64,000 nucleotides of DNA from Burkholderia sp. BCC0322 (lineage in GTDB: Bacteria; Pseudomonadota; Gammaproteobacteria; Burkholderiales; Burkholderiaceae): contig NZ_CADFDU010000001.1 in assembly GCF_902833045.1 (NCBI RefSeq), positions 637,927 through 701,926 of the forward strand, given 5' to 3'. Below the pieces are notes generated by a model that did not search any database, was not told the origin of the DNA, and worked only from the letters and a program-made list of their open reading frames with translations. Position 1 is the first letter of the stretch. Each line of letters starts with the position of its first letter. The position numbers and the translations under genes were made by a program. Shown here in pieces: positions 56,836-64,000 of this stretch.

Positions 56836-57773
56836 ACGACGGCTTCGTCGGCCTCCTGCGGCTCGTGTCGGTCGCGATCCAGAACGCCGGGTTTGCCGTC
56901 ATCGTCGGCGCGCTGCTCGGCAGCCACTGGCTCGCGCGCGGCGCGTCGGCGTGGCAGCACGGCATCGGGCGGCGGCTCGTCGCGACGCTGCGCATCGCGT
57001 CCGTCATATCGCTGGCCGCGAGCATCACCGCGTTCTGGGCGCATTGCGCGCTGATGAGCGAGGTGTCGTTGCTCGACGTGGGGCCGGCTGTGTGCGCAAT
57101 GCTCGCGGGCACCGGGTTCGGTCACGCGTGGCTGGCCGGCGCGGTGTTCATGGCGGTGGTCGTGGCGCTGTCGTTTCTCACGCATGCGAACGTCATGCGC
57201 TCGCGATTGGCGATATGGGCCGCGCTTACCAGCGTCGCGCTCGCACGAAGCAATGGCGGCCATCCGGTGGATGCCGGGCTGTTCAGCGTGCCGGTGTGGA
57301 TCGACTGGCTGCATCTGCTGGCGATTAGCGCGTGGGTCGGGCTCGTGCTCGTGACGGCATTCGGCGTGATGCCGAGGTTCGCCGCGATGCCCGCGAGCGA
57401 ACGCATGACAGGCGCGTCGTTCGTGCAGTCGCTTTCCGATGCATCGACCTGCGCATTGATCGTGTTGTTCGCGACCGGCGCGTACAACGGCTGGCGCGGC
57501 GTCGATACGCCCGCCAACCTGCTCGCGTCGACGTACGGGCAGATCCTGCTGCTGAAGCTCGCGCTCGTGCTGATCGCGGCGGCACTTGGCGGACACAACC
57601 GCTTCCTCGGGATGCCGAATCTGTTGGCGGCGCTGAAAGATCCGGCAGCCTCGATGCCGGTCGGGTTGTTGCAACGATTCGGCACAGTGTTGCGGATCGA
57701 GGCAGTGGTGCTCGGCGGCGTGCTGATGGTTGCGGCGGTTCTCGTGTCGAGCGCGCTGCCTGGCACGGTGTAG
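56832..57773 (+). CDS. copD: Copper resistance membrane protein CopD
   Basis: Inner-membrane protein of 313 residues with about eight helices. WIDWLHLLAISAWVGLVLV and a late segment LVLIAAALGGHNRFLG match CopD; conserved histidines (FWAHCAL; NGGHPVDAG) may carry copper. It is thought to take copper from CopC into the cytoplasm. GTG start overlaps the copC stop. Last gene of the copper operon beginning at 52471. Confidence 0.9.
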   Translation: MNDGFVGLLRLVSVAIQNAGFAVIVGALLGSHWLARGASAWQHGIGRRLVATLRIASVISLAASITAFWAHCALMSEVSLLDVGPAVCAMLAGTGFGHAWLAGAVFMAVVVALSFLTHANVMRSRLAIWAALTSVALARSNGGHPVDAGLFSVPVWIDWLHLLAISAWVGLVLVTAFGVMPRFAAMPASERMTGASFVQSLSDASTCALIVLFATGAYNGWRGVDTPANLLASTYGQILLLKLALVLIAAALGGHNRFLGMPNLLAALKDPAASMPVGLLQRFGTVLRIEAVVLGGVLMVAAVLVSSALPGTV

Positions 57774-57907
57774 CGAGACGGCGCGACGCCGCAGTGGAGA
57801 GGGCACGCGGGGCAATCGTCACGAGCATGGCTGGATTTCATCAGACGATTTCCCCGCTTTTTCAGGCGTAAACGCACGGTAGCTGCGATCGCACCACGAT
57901 AAAAATA

Positions 57908-57946
57908 GTTACATCTACCTGTCTTTCGATTACCAAAAGCTGTCAT
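57908..57946 (+). promoter_or_regulatory. Possible Pho box array
   Basis: Four seven-base units at roughly 11-bp spacing: GTTACAT (57908), CTGTCTT (57919), TTACCAA (57930) and CTGTCAT (57940). The last is a perfect PhoB half-site and the second matches six of seven. It ends 47 bp before the nuclease ATG in AT-rich DNA. Confidence 0.45.
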
Positions 57947-57993
57947 TGAGCGCCGCTAAGCTTTCGCCACCCTCACAACCGGGATTCCCCGTC

Positions 57994-59808
57994 ATGCGCT
58001 CGACAATCCGCCTCATTACTCCGCTATTGCTGCTCCCGACGCTCGCCGCGCCGGTTTTCGCGGCCGCCGCCGCGCCCGTCAGTCCGAACTGCGGCGGCAG
58101 CGCGACGCCGATCGCCGATATCCAGGGGCCGGGCGCGCCGTCGCCGCTCGCCGGCCAGAACGTGTCGATCGAAGCCGTCGTCACCGCCGATTTCGGCGGC
58201 ACGGACGGCTTCGGCGGCTTCTTCGTCCAGCAGGCCGACGCGCAGCGCCGCAACCAGCCGGGCGTGTCCGAGGGGCTGTTCGTCTACGCGCCGAAGGTGC
58301 GTGCGAAAGCGGGCGACCTCGTGCACGTGACGGGCAAGGTCGAGGAGAAATACGGCCAGACGCAGCTCACGCAGTCGGGCGCGATCGCGGTGTGCGCGAA
58401 CGGCCAGACGGTCAGGCCCGCGACGCTCACGCTGCCGGTCGACAGCCCGAACGCGTTCGCCGCGTATGAAGGCATGCTCGTGCGCCTGCCGCAGACGCTG
58501 AACGTCACCGACAACTACGAACTCGGCCGCTACGGCAGCGTGATGCTCAGCAACGGCCGCCTGCGCACGCCGACGAGCGTCGTGCCGCCCGCGCAGGCGC
58601 AGACGCAGATCGATGCGAACGCACGCAATCGCCTGATCCTCGACGACGGCTCGAACAAGCAGAACCCCGCCACGGTGCCGTACCCGGCGCCGGGCCTGTC
58701 GGCCGCGAACACGCTGCGTGCGGGCTACACGGTGCGCGACATCGAAGGCGTGCTCGAAGTGCGTTACGGCGCATGGCGCGTGCAGCCGCTGCCGGGCGCC
58801 GCCGTGCCGGCATTCGAAGCGCGCACGAACCCGCGCACCCCCGCACCGGCACGCGATCCGAAATCGAATCTGCGCGTGGCGTCGTTCAACGTCCTGAACT
58901 ACTTCAACGGCAACGGTCTCGGCGGCGGCTTCGACGATCCGAACAACCGCGGTGCGAAGAACTTCCAGGAATTCCAGCGCCAGGAAGCGAAGATCGTCAG
59001 CGCGCTGAAGGCGATCGACGCCGACGTGATCGGCCTGATGGAAATCCAGAACAACGGCTACGGCGAACTGAGCGCGGTGCGCCAGCTCGCGGCGAAGCTC
59101 GGCAACCACTGGCGCGTCGTCGATCCGGGCGTGCCGCGCCTCGGCGGCGATGCGATCACGGTCGCGATGATCTACGACAGCCGCAAGGTCGAGCCGGTCG
59201 GCCGCGCGGCCACGCTCGCGATCGACGACAAGAACCGCCAGCCGCTCGCGCAGTCGTTCCGGCTGATCCGTGGCAACAAGCAGTCGCTGACGGTCGCGGT
59301 CAACCACCTGAAGTCGAAGAACTGCCCGGACGCCGCGAACGACGATCTCGACCAGGGTGACGGCCAGGGCTGCTGGAACCCGACGCGCACGCGCGCGGCG
59401 GCCAAGCTGGCCGACTGGCTCGCCGGCAACCCGACGGGCGTCGCGGGGCAGGGCGTGCTGCTGATCGGCGACTTCAACAGCTACACGTACGAAGACCCGA
59501 TCCGCACGCTGGAATCGCGCGGTTACCGCAACCTCGTCGCGCGCTGGATCGGCGCGAATGCGTACAGCTACGTGTACAACGGCGAAGCCGGCTATCTCGA
59601 TCACGCGCTCGCGACGTTGCCGCTCGCGTCGCACGTGAAGGCCGTGCACGAATGGCACATCAACGCGGACGAGCCGGTCGCGCTGCAGTACACGCTCGCG
59701 TACAAGTCGGCGGAGCAGCAGAAGACGTTCTACGCGCCGGATGCGTATCGTTCGTCGGATCACGATCCGGTGCTGATCGATATCGCGCTGCCGGGCGGCG
59801 GGAAGTGA
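57994..59808 (+). CDS. Extracellular endonuclease/exonuclease/phosphatase family nuclease (ExeM/NucH-like)
   Basis: Exported nuclease of 604 residues. The signal peptide is about residues 1-24 (LLLLPTLAAPVFAAAAAP). The N-terminal OB-like domain (EAVVTADFGGTDGFGGFFVQ; VHVTGKVEEKYGQTQL) is followed by the EEP catalytic domain: LRVASFNVLNYFN, DVIGLMEIQNNG, VNHLKSKNCPD, LLIGDFNSYTYEDP and SSDHDPVLIDI. It lacks the C-terminal sorting helix of ExeM, so it is probably secreted or periplasmic. Family members degrade extracellular DNA for phosphate; a possible Pho box upstream fits this. Confidence 0.88.
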   Translation: MRSTIRLITPLLLLPTLAAPVFAAAAAPVSPNCGGSATPIADIQGPGAPSPLAGQNVSIEAVVTADFGGTDGFGGFFVQQADAQRRNQPGVSEGLFVYAPKVRAKAGDLVHVTGKVEEKYGQTQLTQSGAIAVCANGQTVRPATLTLPVDSPNAFAAYEGMLVRLPQTLNVTDNYELGRYGSVMLSNGRLRTPTSVVPPAQAQTQIDANARNRLILDDGSNKQNPATVPYPAPGLSAANTLRAGYTVRDIEGVLEVRYGAWRVQPLPGAAVPAFEARTNPRTPAPARDPKSNLRVASFNVLNYFNGNGLGGGFDDPNNRGAKNFQEFQRQEAKIVSALKAIDADVIGLMEIQNNGYGELSAVRQLAAKLGNHWRVVDPGVPRLGGDAITVAMIYDSRKVEPVGRAATLAIDDKNRQPLAQSFRLIRGNKQSLTVAVNHLKSKNCPDAANDDLDQGDGQGCWNPTRTRAAAKLADWLAGNPTGVAGQGVLLIGDFNSYTYEDPIRTLESRGYRNLVARWIGANAYSYVYNGEAGYLDHALATLPLASHVKAVHEWHINADEPVALQYTLAYKSAEQQKTFYAPDAYRSSDHDPVLIDIALPGGGK

Positions 59809-59832
59809 TGGCGGATTGAACGCGGGTGGGGC

Positions 59833-59864
59833 GCGGCGTGCGGCGCGGCTGCACGCCGCGTTTC
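59833..59864 (+). terminator. Terminator after the nuclease gene
   Basis: GCGGCGTGC (59833-59841) pairs perfectly with GCACGCCGC (59851-59859) and is followed by GTTTC. It is 24 bases past the nuclease stop. Confidence 0.55.
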
Positions 59865-60520
59865 ATCCCGGCCGCACCGGCCGGCCGGATTGCGGGTAAA
59901 TAATTCCGCTGAAATTCTCATGAATCAGTGAAATCGGTATTTTATGGATGGCGTGATGCGGATAAGTGCATCATTTGAAAAATCGTTGAAGCGACTCGAA
60001 TCATCGAGTGACGGCTCATGCGTGATGTCGTGCTGAATTAATCGATCGCCGATAATTAAAATGAAAGAATAATTCCGGCGATCTGAAGGCTTTCGAGGCG
60101 CGATGCCGGTGCCAGTAAAGGATTGCCGGTCGTGCGTTAAAAGCCGCCGATTCGGCGGATTATTGTCGATAAAGCGTGCAATGCACGAATATTCCCGCTT
60201 TCTTTCAATTGCCAGACACTGTCGGCCGTTAGCATCATTGCGGGATTTTTAATATCCGAATGATCTTTGACAACGCGGCGCAGCACCGCCTATTTTTGTG
60301 TTGTCGTAAATTTGGGTCATATAAAAGTTGTCCAAACTGCAGGGGGCGTCCGAGCACCATTCTCGCCGGCAGTTTGCTGTGTCTGTATCAAGTTCAGTCT
60401 CTTAGAAGTCCAATCCCCAACCGCCGACTGCCGACCGTGCAACGCGAGTGGCGGGTCGGTCTGCGCGTTTCGCAGGCGTTGGCGGCCTTTGTGATGCGGT
60501 ATCCGAACCAAAGGACAGAG
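59865..60520. other. Low-GC intergenic region and long leader of the S10 peptidase gene
   Basis: About 650 bp with clearly lower GC than its surroundings. No supported gene. Small hairpins are present (GCCGCCGATTCGGCGG near 60148; CGTGCAATGCACG near 60176). A promoter-like TTGACA (60267-60272) with TATTTT (60291-60296), 18-bp spacer, would give a leader of about 218 nt before the ATG at 60521. No known RNA family was recognised. Confidence 0.5.
60267..60296 (+). promoter_or_regulatory. Promoter of the S10 peptidase gene
   Basis: Consensus -35 TTGACA at 60267-60272 and -10 TATTTT at 60291-60296 with 18 bp between. It lies in the low-GC stretch, 225 bp before the start codon. Confidence 0.5.
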
Positions 60521-62365
60521 ATGAAACCAGACAGGAACTGTACCGGCAGCCGCCGTGGCCGTCACGGCCGGTTGGCCGGGCTAGGTGCATTGACCGTCAT
60601 GACCTTGGCGCTCGCGGCATGCGGCGGCGACGATTCGTCGTCCGTCGGTGCGTCGAGCCTCGCGCAGGCCACCGCCAGCCAGCAGGCCAGCGCGCAACAG
60701 GCGGCCGGCCAGACGCCGGCCAACCAGCCGTACGTCGACCCGGTCGCGTATTCGATGAATGCGACCGACGGCCTCGCCCCCGGGCAGGTGTCCGAGAAAA
60801 CGGCCGTCATGCATTACCAGTGGAAAAACGGCGGCACGACCGTCAACTACACGACGACCACCGGCCACCTGACCGCGCAGGACGCGAACGGCAATCCGGA
60901 AGCGTCGATGTCGTATGTCGCCTACACCGCGCCGAGCACGAACGGCAAGCCGCGCCCCGTCACGTTCGTCTATAACGGCGGCCCCGGCTCGTCGTCGATC
61001 TGGCTGCGGCTCGGCTCGTTCGCGCCGACCCGCGTGGCCACGCCCGATCCGCTGTTCGGCAGCAACTGGCCGAACTATCCGCTCGTCGACAACGCCGAAA
61101 GCCTGATCGACACCACCGACCTCGTGTTCATCGACCCGCCCGGCACCGGGCTGTCGGAAGCCGTGTTGCCGAACACCAACCAGAAGTACTGGGGTTCCGA
61201 TGCGGACGTGAACATCATGCGCGACTTCATCCAGCGCTACCTGAACGTCAACAGCCGCGGCACGTCGCCGATCTACCTGTACGGCGAATCGTACGGCACG
61301 CCGCGCACCGACATGCTGGCGCTCGCGCTCGAATCGGCCGGCGTGCACCTGACGGGCATCGTGCTGCAGTCGGCGATCCTGAATTACTTCGCGGATGCGG
61401 TGGAAGCGGTGGCGATCACGCAGTCGACGGAGGGGCTGCTGCTCGAAACCGATACCGTGGCCGGCTACCTGCCGGGCTATGCGGCGGTCGCGGCGTACTT
61501 CAACCAGGTTTCCCCGGCGCCGGTGAACCAGGATCTGTACGCACTGCAGACGGAACTGTTCACGACGCTGATCTACAACCAGCTGCAGAAGTATTCGCAG
61601 TCGTGGGTGTTGAGCCAGCTCGGCATTCCGGATGCGCTCGGCACGCCGGTGTTCCCGAGCGATGCGACGCTCAAGCTGTGGTCGATCCCGTCGAGCCTCA
61701 CGCAACAGGCGCTGCGCGGCTACTTCAACGCGAATCCGTTCGGCACGAGCTTGCTGCCCGGGACGACGATCGGCCGGTATGACGGACGCGTGTCGTTGCC
61801 GAACGCCGATCCGCGGCTGCAGAACGACGGCGACCCGTCCGACATCCTGATTTCGCAGCCGTTCACGAACGCGCTCGCGACGCAGATGCCGGATTACCTC
61901 GGCTACACCGCGCCGAACGCGACGTACCTGCCGCTGAACGACAACATCATCGGCGTCTGGGACTTCACGCACGACGGCCAGCCGATGCCCGACACGATCC
62001 CCGATCTGCTCGGTGCGCTGCAGCTCAACCCGAAGCTTCGCGTGCTCGCGGAGAATGGCTTCCACGATCTCGCGACGCCGTTCTTCAACACCGAGAAGCA
62101 ACTCGCGCGGCTGCAGACGGTGAAGGGCCTGAATCCGAAGCTGCAGGTGAACTTCTTCCAGGGCGGCCACATGATCTACCTGGATGACGTCGCCCGGCCG
62201 CAGATGAAGCGGGACCTGAAGACGTTCTACAAGGGCGCGCGGATTCCGACGGCGCTGACGCTGCATACGCTGCCGCCGCCGTGGCCGGATGAAAACCCGC
62301 CGAGCGTACCGACCGGCAGCGTCCCGGGCGCAACGGCCGCGACGACGCTGGCGGCGGCCCCTTGA
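60521..62365 (+). CDS. S10 family serine carboxypeptidase-like lipoprotein
   Basis: Envelope peptidase of 614 residues. The lipobox is LALAAC with the mature chain starting CGGDDSSS. The S10 fold is clear: FVYNGGPGSSSIWLRLGSFA, DPPGTGLS, and the nucleophile in LYGESYGTPR with Ser257. The late segments RVLAENGFHDLATPF and FFQGGHMIYLD provide the aspartate and histidine of the triad. AAGGA precedes the ATG by six bases. Bacterial S10 lipoproteins remove C-terminal residues from peptides in the envelope. The EF-hand gene follows on the same strand. Confidence 0.9.
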   Translation: MKPDRNCTGSRRGRHGRLAGLGALTVMTLALAACGGDDSSSVGASSLAQATASQQASAQQAAGQTPANQPYVDPVAYSMNATDGLAPGQVSEKTAVMHYQWKNGGTTVNYTTTTGHLTAQDANGNPEASMSYVAYTAPSTNGKPRPVTFVYNGGPGSSSIWLRLGSFAPTRVATPDPLFGSNWPNYPLVDNAESLIDTTDLVFIDPPGTGLSEAVLPNTNQKYWGSDADVNIMRDFIQRYLNVNSRGTSPIYLYGESYGTPRTDMLALALESAGVHLTGIVLQSAILNYFADAVEAVAITQSTEGLLLETDTVAGYLPGYAAVAAYFNQVSPAPVNQDLYALQTELFTTLIYNQLQKYSQSWVLSQLGIPDALGTPVFPSDATLKLWSIPSSLTQQALRGYFNANPFGTSLLPGTTIGRYDGRVSLPNADPRLQNDGDPSDILISQPFTNALATQMPDYLGYTAPNATYLPLNDNIIGVWDFTHDGQPMPDTIPDLLGALQLNPKLRVLAENGFHDLATPFFNTEKQLARLQTVKGLNPKLQVNFFQGGHMIYLDDVARPQMKRDLKTFYKGARIPTALTLHTLPPPWPDENPPSVPTGSVPGATAATTLAAAP

Positions 62366-62430
62366 GCGACCGTGAACGACGGACTCCTTGTCAAAGGAAC
62401 CCTCTATTCATCCATTGAATGCGAGTGATC

Positions 62431-62850
62431 ATGTCCCTAATCAATTTGATGCGGCGTATGTCTTCGTTGATCGTCCTCGGTGCCGTGATGAGCAGTGCCT
62501 ATGCGTTGCCGCCGCAGGCGGTGGCGCCGGTGAAGCTGCCGCACGGCGGGCGCGGTGTCGACGGTCCGTTCTTTCCTGCCACGAAAGCGGCGCCGGTGTT
62601 GCCGTCGACCGGCGCGACGCTGCAGCAGCAGGCGCAGCAGCGTGTCGACGCGCGGCTCGGCGCCAATACGGTGCTGAGCAACGGCGCGGCCGTGACGAAG
62701 GCGCAGGCGCAGAGCAACGGCCTCGGCTTCGTGTCGAAGCATTTCGACGAAATCGATACGAAGCACACCGGCCGCGTGACGATGAGCGATGTGCGGCAGT
62801 TCATCCAGCAGCGGCAGGTGCAGGCGCAGCAGGAACAGCAGGACGAGTGA
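62431..62850 (+). CDS. Exported EF-hand-like protein
   Basis: Protein of 139 residues with a signal peptide (MSSLIVLGAVMSSAYA, cut before LPPQ). One degenerate EF-hand is visible near residues 108-125: HFDEIDTKHTGRVTMSDVRQ, where the loop D-T-K-H-T-G keeps the first Asp, Gly and last Asp. The C-terminus is Gln-rich. The ATG at 62431 has GAG upstream; ATG 62419 is the alternative. It follows the S10 peptidase by 65 bp and is probably cotranscribed. Function is unknown; calcium binding is possible but weakly supported. Confidence 0.7.
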   Translation: MSLINLMRRMSSLIVLGAVMSSAYALPPQAVAPVKLPHGGRGVDGPFFPATKAAPVLPSTGATLQQQAQQRVDARLGANTVLSNGAAVTKAQAQSNGLGFVSKHFDEIDTKHTGRVTMSDVRQFIQQRQVQAQQEQQDE

Positions 62851-62865
62851 CGTAGCAGGCAGGGC

Positions 62866-62899
62866 GGCGGCCGGTGCGGGATGATTCGCACCGGCCGCC
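62866..62899. terminator. Bidirectional hairpin between convergent genes
   Basis: Perfect 13-bp inverted repeat (GGCGGCCGGTGCG with CGCACCGGCCGCC, eight-base loop) between the EF-hand gene (plus) and the GlxA-type gene (minus). There is no T-run on either side. Confidence 0.5.
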
Positions 62900-62913
62900 G
62901 GAAGGTGAACGCC

Positions 62914-63924
62914 CTATTCCATCCGCTGCTTGTCGCGTCGCTGTCCGAAGCGTGCGCGATAGTCGCGCGGCGATACGCCGACCTGCTTCGCGAACGCACG
63001 CTGCAACGCGTCGACACTTCCGAAACCCGAGCGCTCGGCGATGCGTTCGAGCGGCCAGTCGGCCCGCTCGAGCAGCGCCTTCGCGCGCTCGATGCGTGCC
63101 GCCAGGACGAACTGCGCGGGCGATCGTCCGGTCTCCTTGAGAAAATGACGCGCAAACGTGCGTTCGCTCATGTGCATCCGTGCGGCCAGCGCGGCGACGC
63201 CGAGATCGCCGGTCGGATCGTCGGCGATCTCGGTGAGCAGCGCGCGCATCCGCGGTGTCGCGTCGGCCAGCGTGCCGAGTCCGACGCTGAATTGCGCTTG
63301 CCCGCCGGGACGGTGCATGAACAGCACGAGTTCGCGCGCGACGGCGACGGCGGTCGGCGCACCGCAGTCCGCCTCGACGAGCGCAAGACACAGGTCGATG
63401 CCGGCCGTCACGCCGGCCGACGTATGGAAGGGCGGATCGCTGACGTAGATCGCGTCGGGCTCGACGCAAACGTCAGGGCACAGCGCCTGCAGCGTCGAAC
63501 ACTGGTTCCAGTGCGTAGTCGCGCGCCGGCCGTCCAGCCAGCCGCCCGCGGCGAGCACGAATGCGCCGGTGCAGATGCTTGCGATGCGCCGTGTGCCCGC
63601 GAGCCGCGTACGCAGCCACGGCAGCACGCCGGCGTCGGACGCCGCGTGTCGCAGCGCCGTTTCGCTGCCGCCGGCGACGATGATCGTATCGATCCGGCCG
63701 GGCAGTGCCGCGAGCGCCGTCGTGCCGGCGAGCCGCAAGCCCGCGTGCGTGACGATGTCGTCGCCGTCCTGCGATGCGAGCGTCAGCCGATACGGCGTCG
63801 CGTGATCCGGCCGGTAGCGGTTCGCGATCGCGAATACCTCCATCGGGCCGGTGATGTCGAGCGACTGGACGCCTTCGAAGCCGATCACGACGATGTCGCG
63901 TACCGGTTGCAGGGGCTGGGGCAT
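62914..63924 (-). CDS. GlxA-family AraC-type transcriptional regulator
   Basis: Regulator of 336 residues. The N-terminal DJ-1/PfpI-like amidase domain (GFEGVQSLDITGPMEVFAIA; ASICTGAFVLAAGGWLDGRR) is of the GlxA type, with the cysteine of SICTGA in the nucleophile-elbow position. The C-terminal AraC helix-turn-helix pair is LAARMHMSERTFARHFLKET and RIAERSGFGSVDALQRAFAK. Relatives sense amines such as arginine, carnitine or glycine betaine derivatives; the ligand here is unknown. No target gene is visible before the window ends. Confidence 0.9.
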   Translation of the reverse strand: MPQPLQPVRDIVVIGFEGVQSLDITGPMEVFAIANRYRPDHATPYRLTLASQDGDDIVTHAGLRLAGTTALAALPGRIDTIIVAGGSETALRHAASDAGVLPWLRTRLAGTRRIASICTGAFVLAAGGWLDGRRATTHWNQCSTLQALCPDVCVEPDAIYVSDPPFHTSAGVTAGIDLCLALVEADCGAPTAVAVARELVLFMHRPGGQAQFSVGLGTLADATPRMRALLTEIADDPTGDLGVAALAARMHMSERTFARHFLKETGRSPAQFVLAARIERAKALLERADWPLERIAERSGFGSVDALQRAFAKQVGVSPRDYRARFGQRRDKQRME

Positions 63925-64000
63925 GGCGGAAAGTGCGGTGGAGTTGTCCTTGTGACCGCGAGCATGATCCTTGTAATTTCCCGGGCATGCAATCGAATGA

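Noticed and set aside
1-64000. CRISPR arrays, tRNA or rRNA genes, transposases, integrases, phage genes
   Set aside because: None could be recognised on either strand.

Overview
The window is GC-rich (roughly two thirds G+C) with dense coding and strong codon bias. Its gene content points to a Burkholderia, probably of the B. cepacia complex and probably a secondary replicon: Tat-exported phospholipase C, IrlR/CusR-type metal regulation, a DUF3138-type porin and many solo regulators. No rRNA, tRNA, phage, insertion sequence or CRISPR array is visible. This placement rests on protein resemblance, not on a database search.

Left part (1-19.5 kb). The window opens inside a polyamine-type ABC permease pair (potH partial, potI). 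Next come two acetyltransferase-like genes, a PLP-dependent sulfur amino acid enzyme with its LysR regulator, a trans-aconitate methyltransferase and a streptothricin-acetyltransferase-like gene. A tight four-gene minus-strand operon at 7.4-11.9 kb encodes a choline-binding protein, a HAD phosphatase, a small lipoprotein and a Tat-exported phospholipase C, which together read as a phosphatidylcholine-to-choline scavenging unit. Two decayed gene tails lie nearby: an outer-membrane barrel C-terminus at 7.1-7.3 kb and a molybdopterin-domain C-terminus beside a ModE-like regulator at 13.7-13.9 kb. An MgtC-like protein, a DeoR regulator, a DUF2325 coiled-coil protein, an isolated motAB stator pair and a patatin phospholipase complete the section.

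Middle part (19.6-34.5 kb). One catabolic cluster holds an aldehyde dehydrogenase, an agmatinase/guanidinobutyrase, two paralogous LuxR-type regulators, a cupin, an FAD amine-oxidase-like protein, an MFS transporter, a LysR regulator, a YtcJ-type amidohydrolase, a polyamine-type binding protein, a DUF3138 porin and a C45 autoproteolytic amidase. The likely theme is uptake, de-acylation and oxidation of a guanidino- or polyamine compound. A GC-tract dyad recurs 58-89 bp upstream of three of its start codons and may be the LuxR-type operator.

Right part (34.6-64 kb). After a hypothetical pair and a divergent hxlR/gst pair comes a metal-resistance block of about 20 kb: a Met-rich leader gene with cusCBA and cusF; arsR-acr3-arsC-arsH behind a long palindromic operator; a cation exchanger under a yybP-ykoY (manganese) riboswitch; dmeR-dmeF for cobalt/nickel; DUF1289; cusSR; and a copper operon (two small periplasmic proteins, TolC-like lipoprotein, multicopper oxidase, CusF, CopC, CopD). 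Two metal genes (37221 and arsR) appear to be transcribed as leaderless mRNAs. The window ends with an extracellular nuclease preceded by a possible Pho box, a serine carboxypeptidase-like lipoprotein behind a low-GC leader, an EF-hand protein and a GlxA-type regulator.
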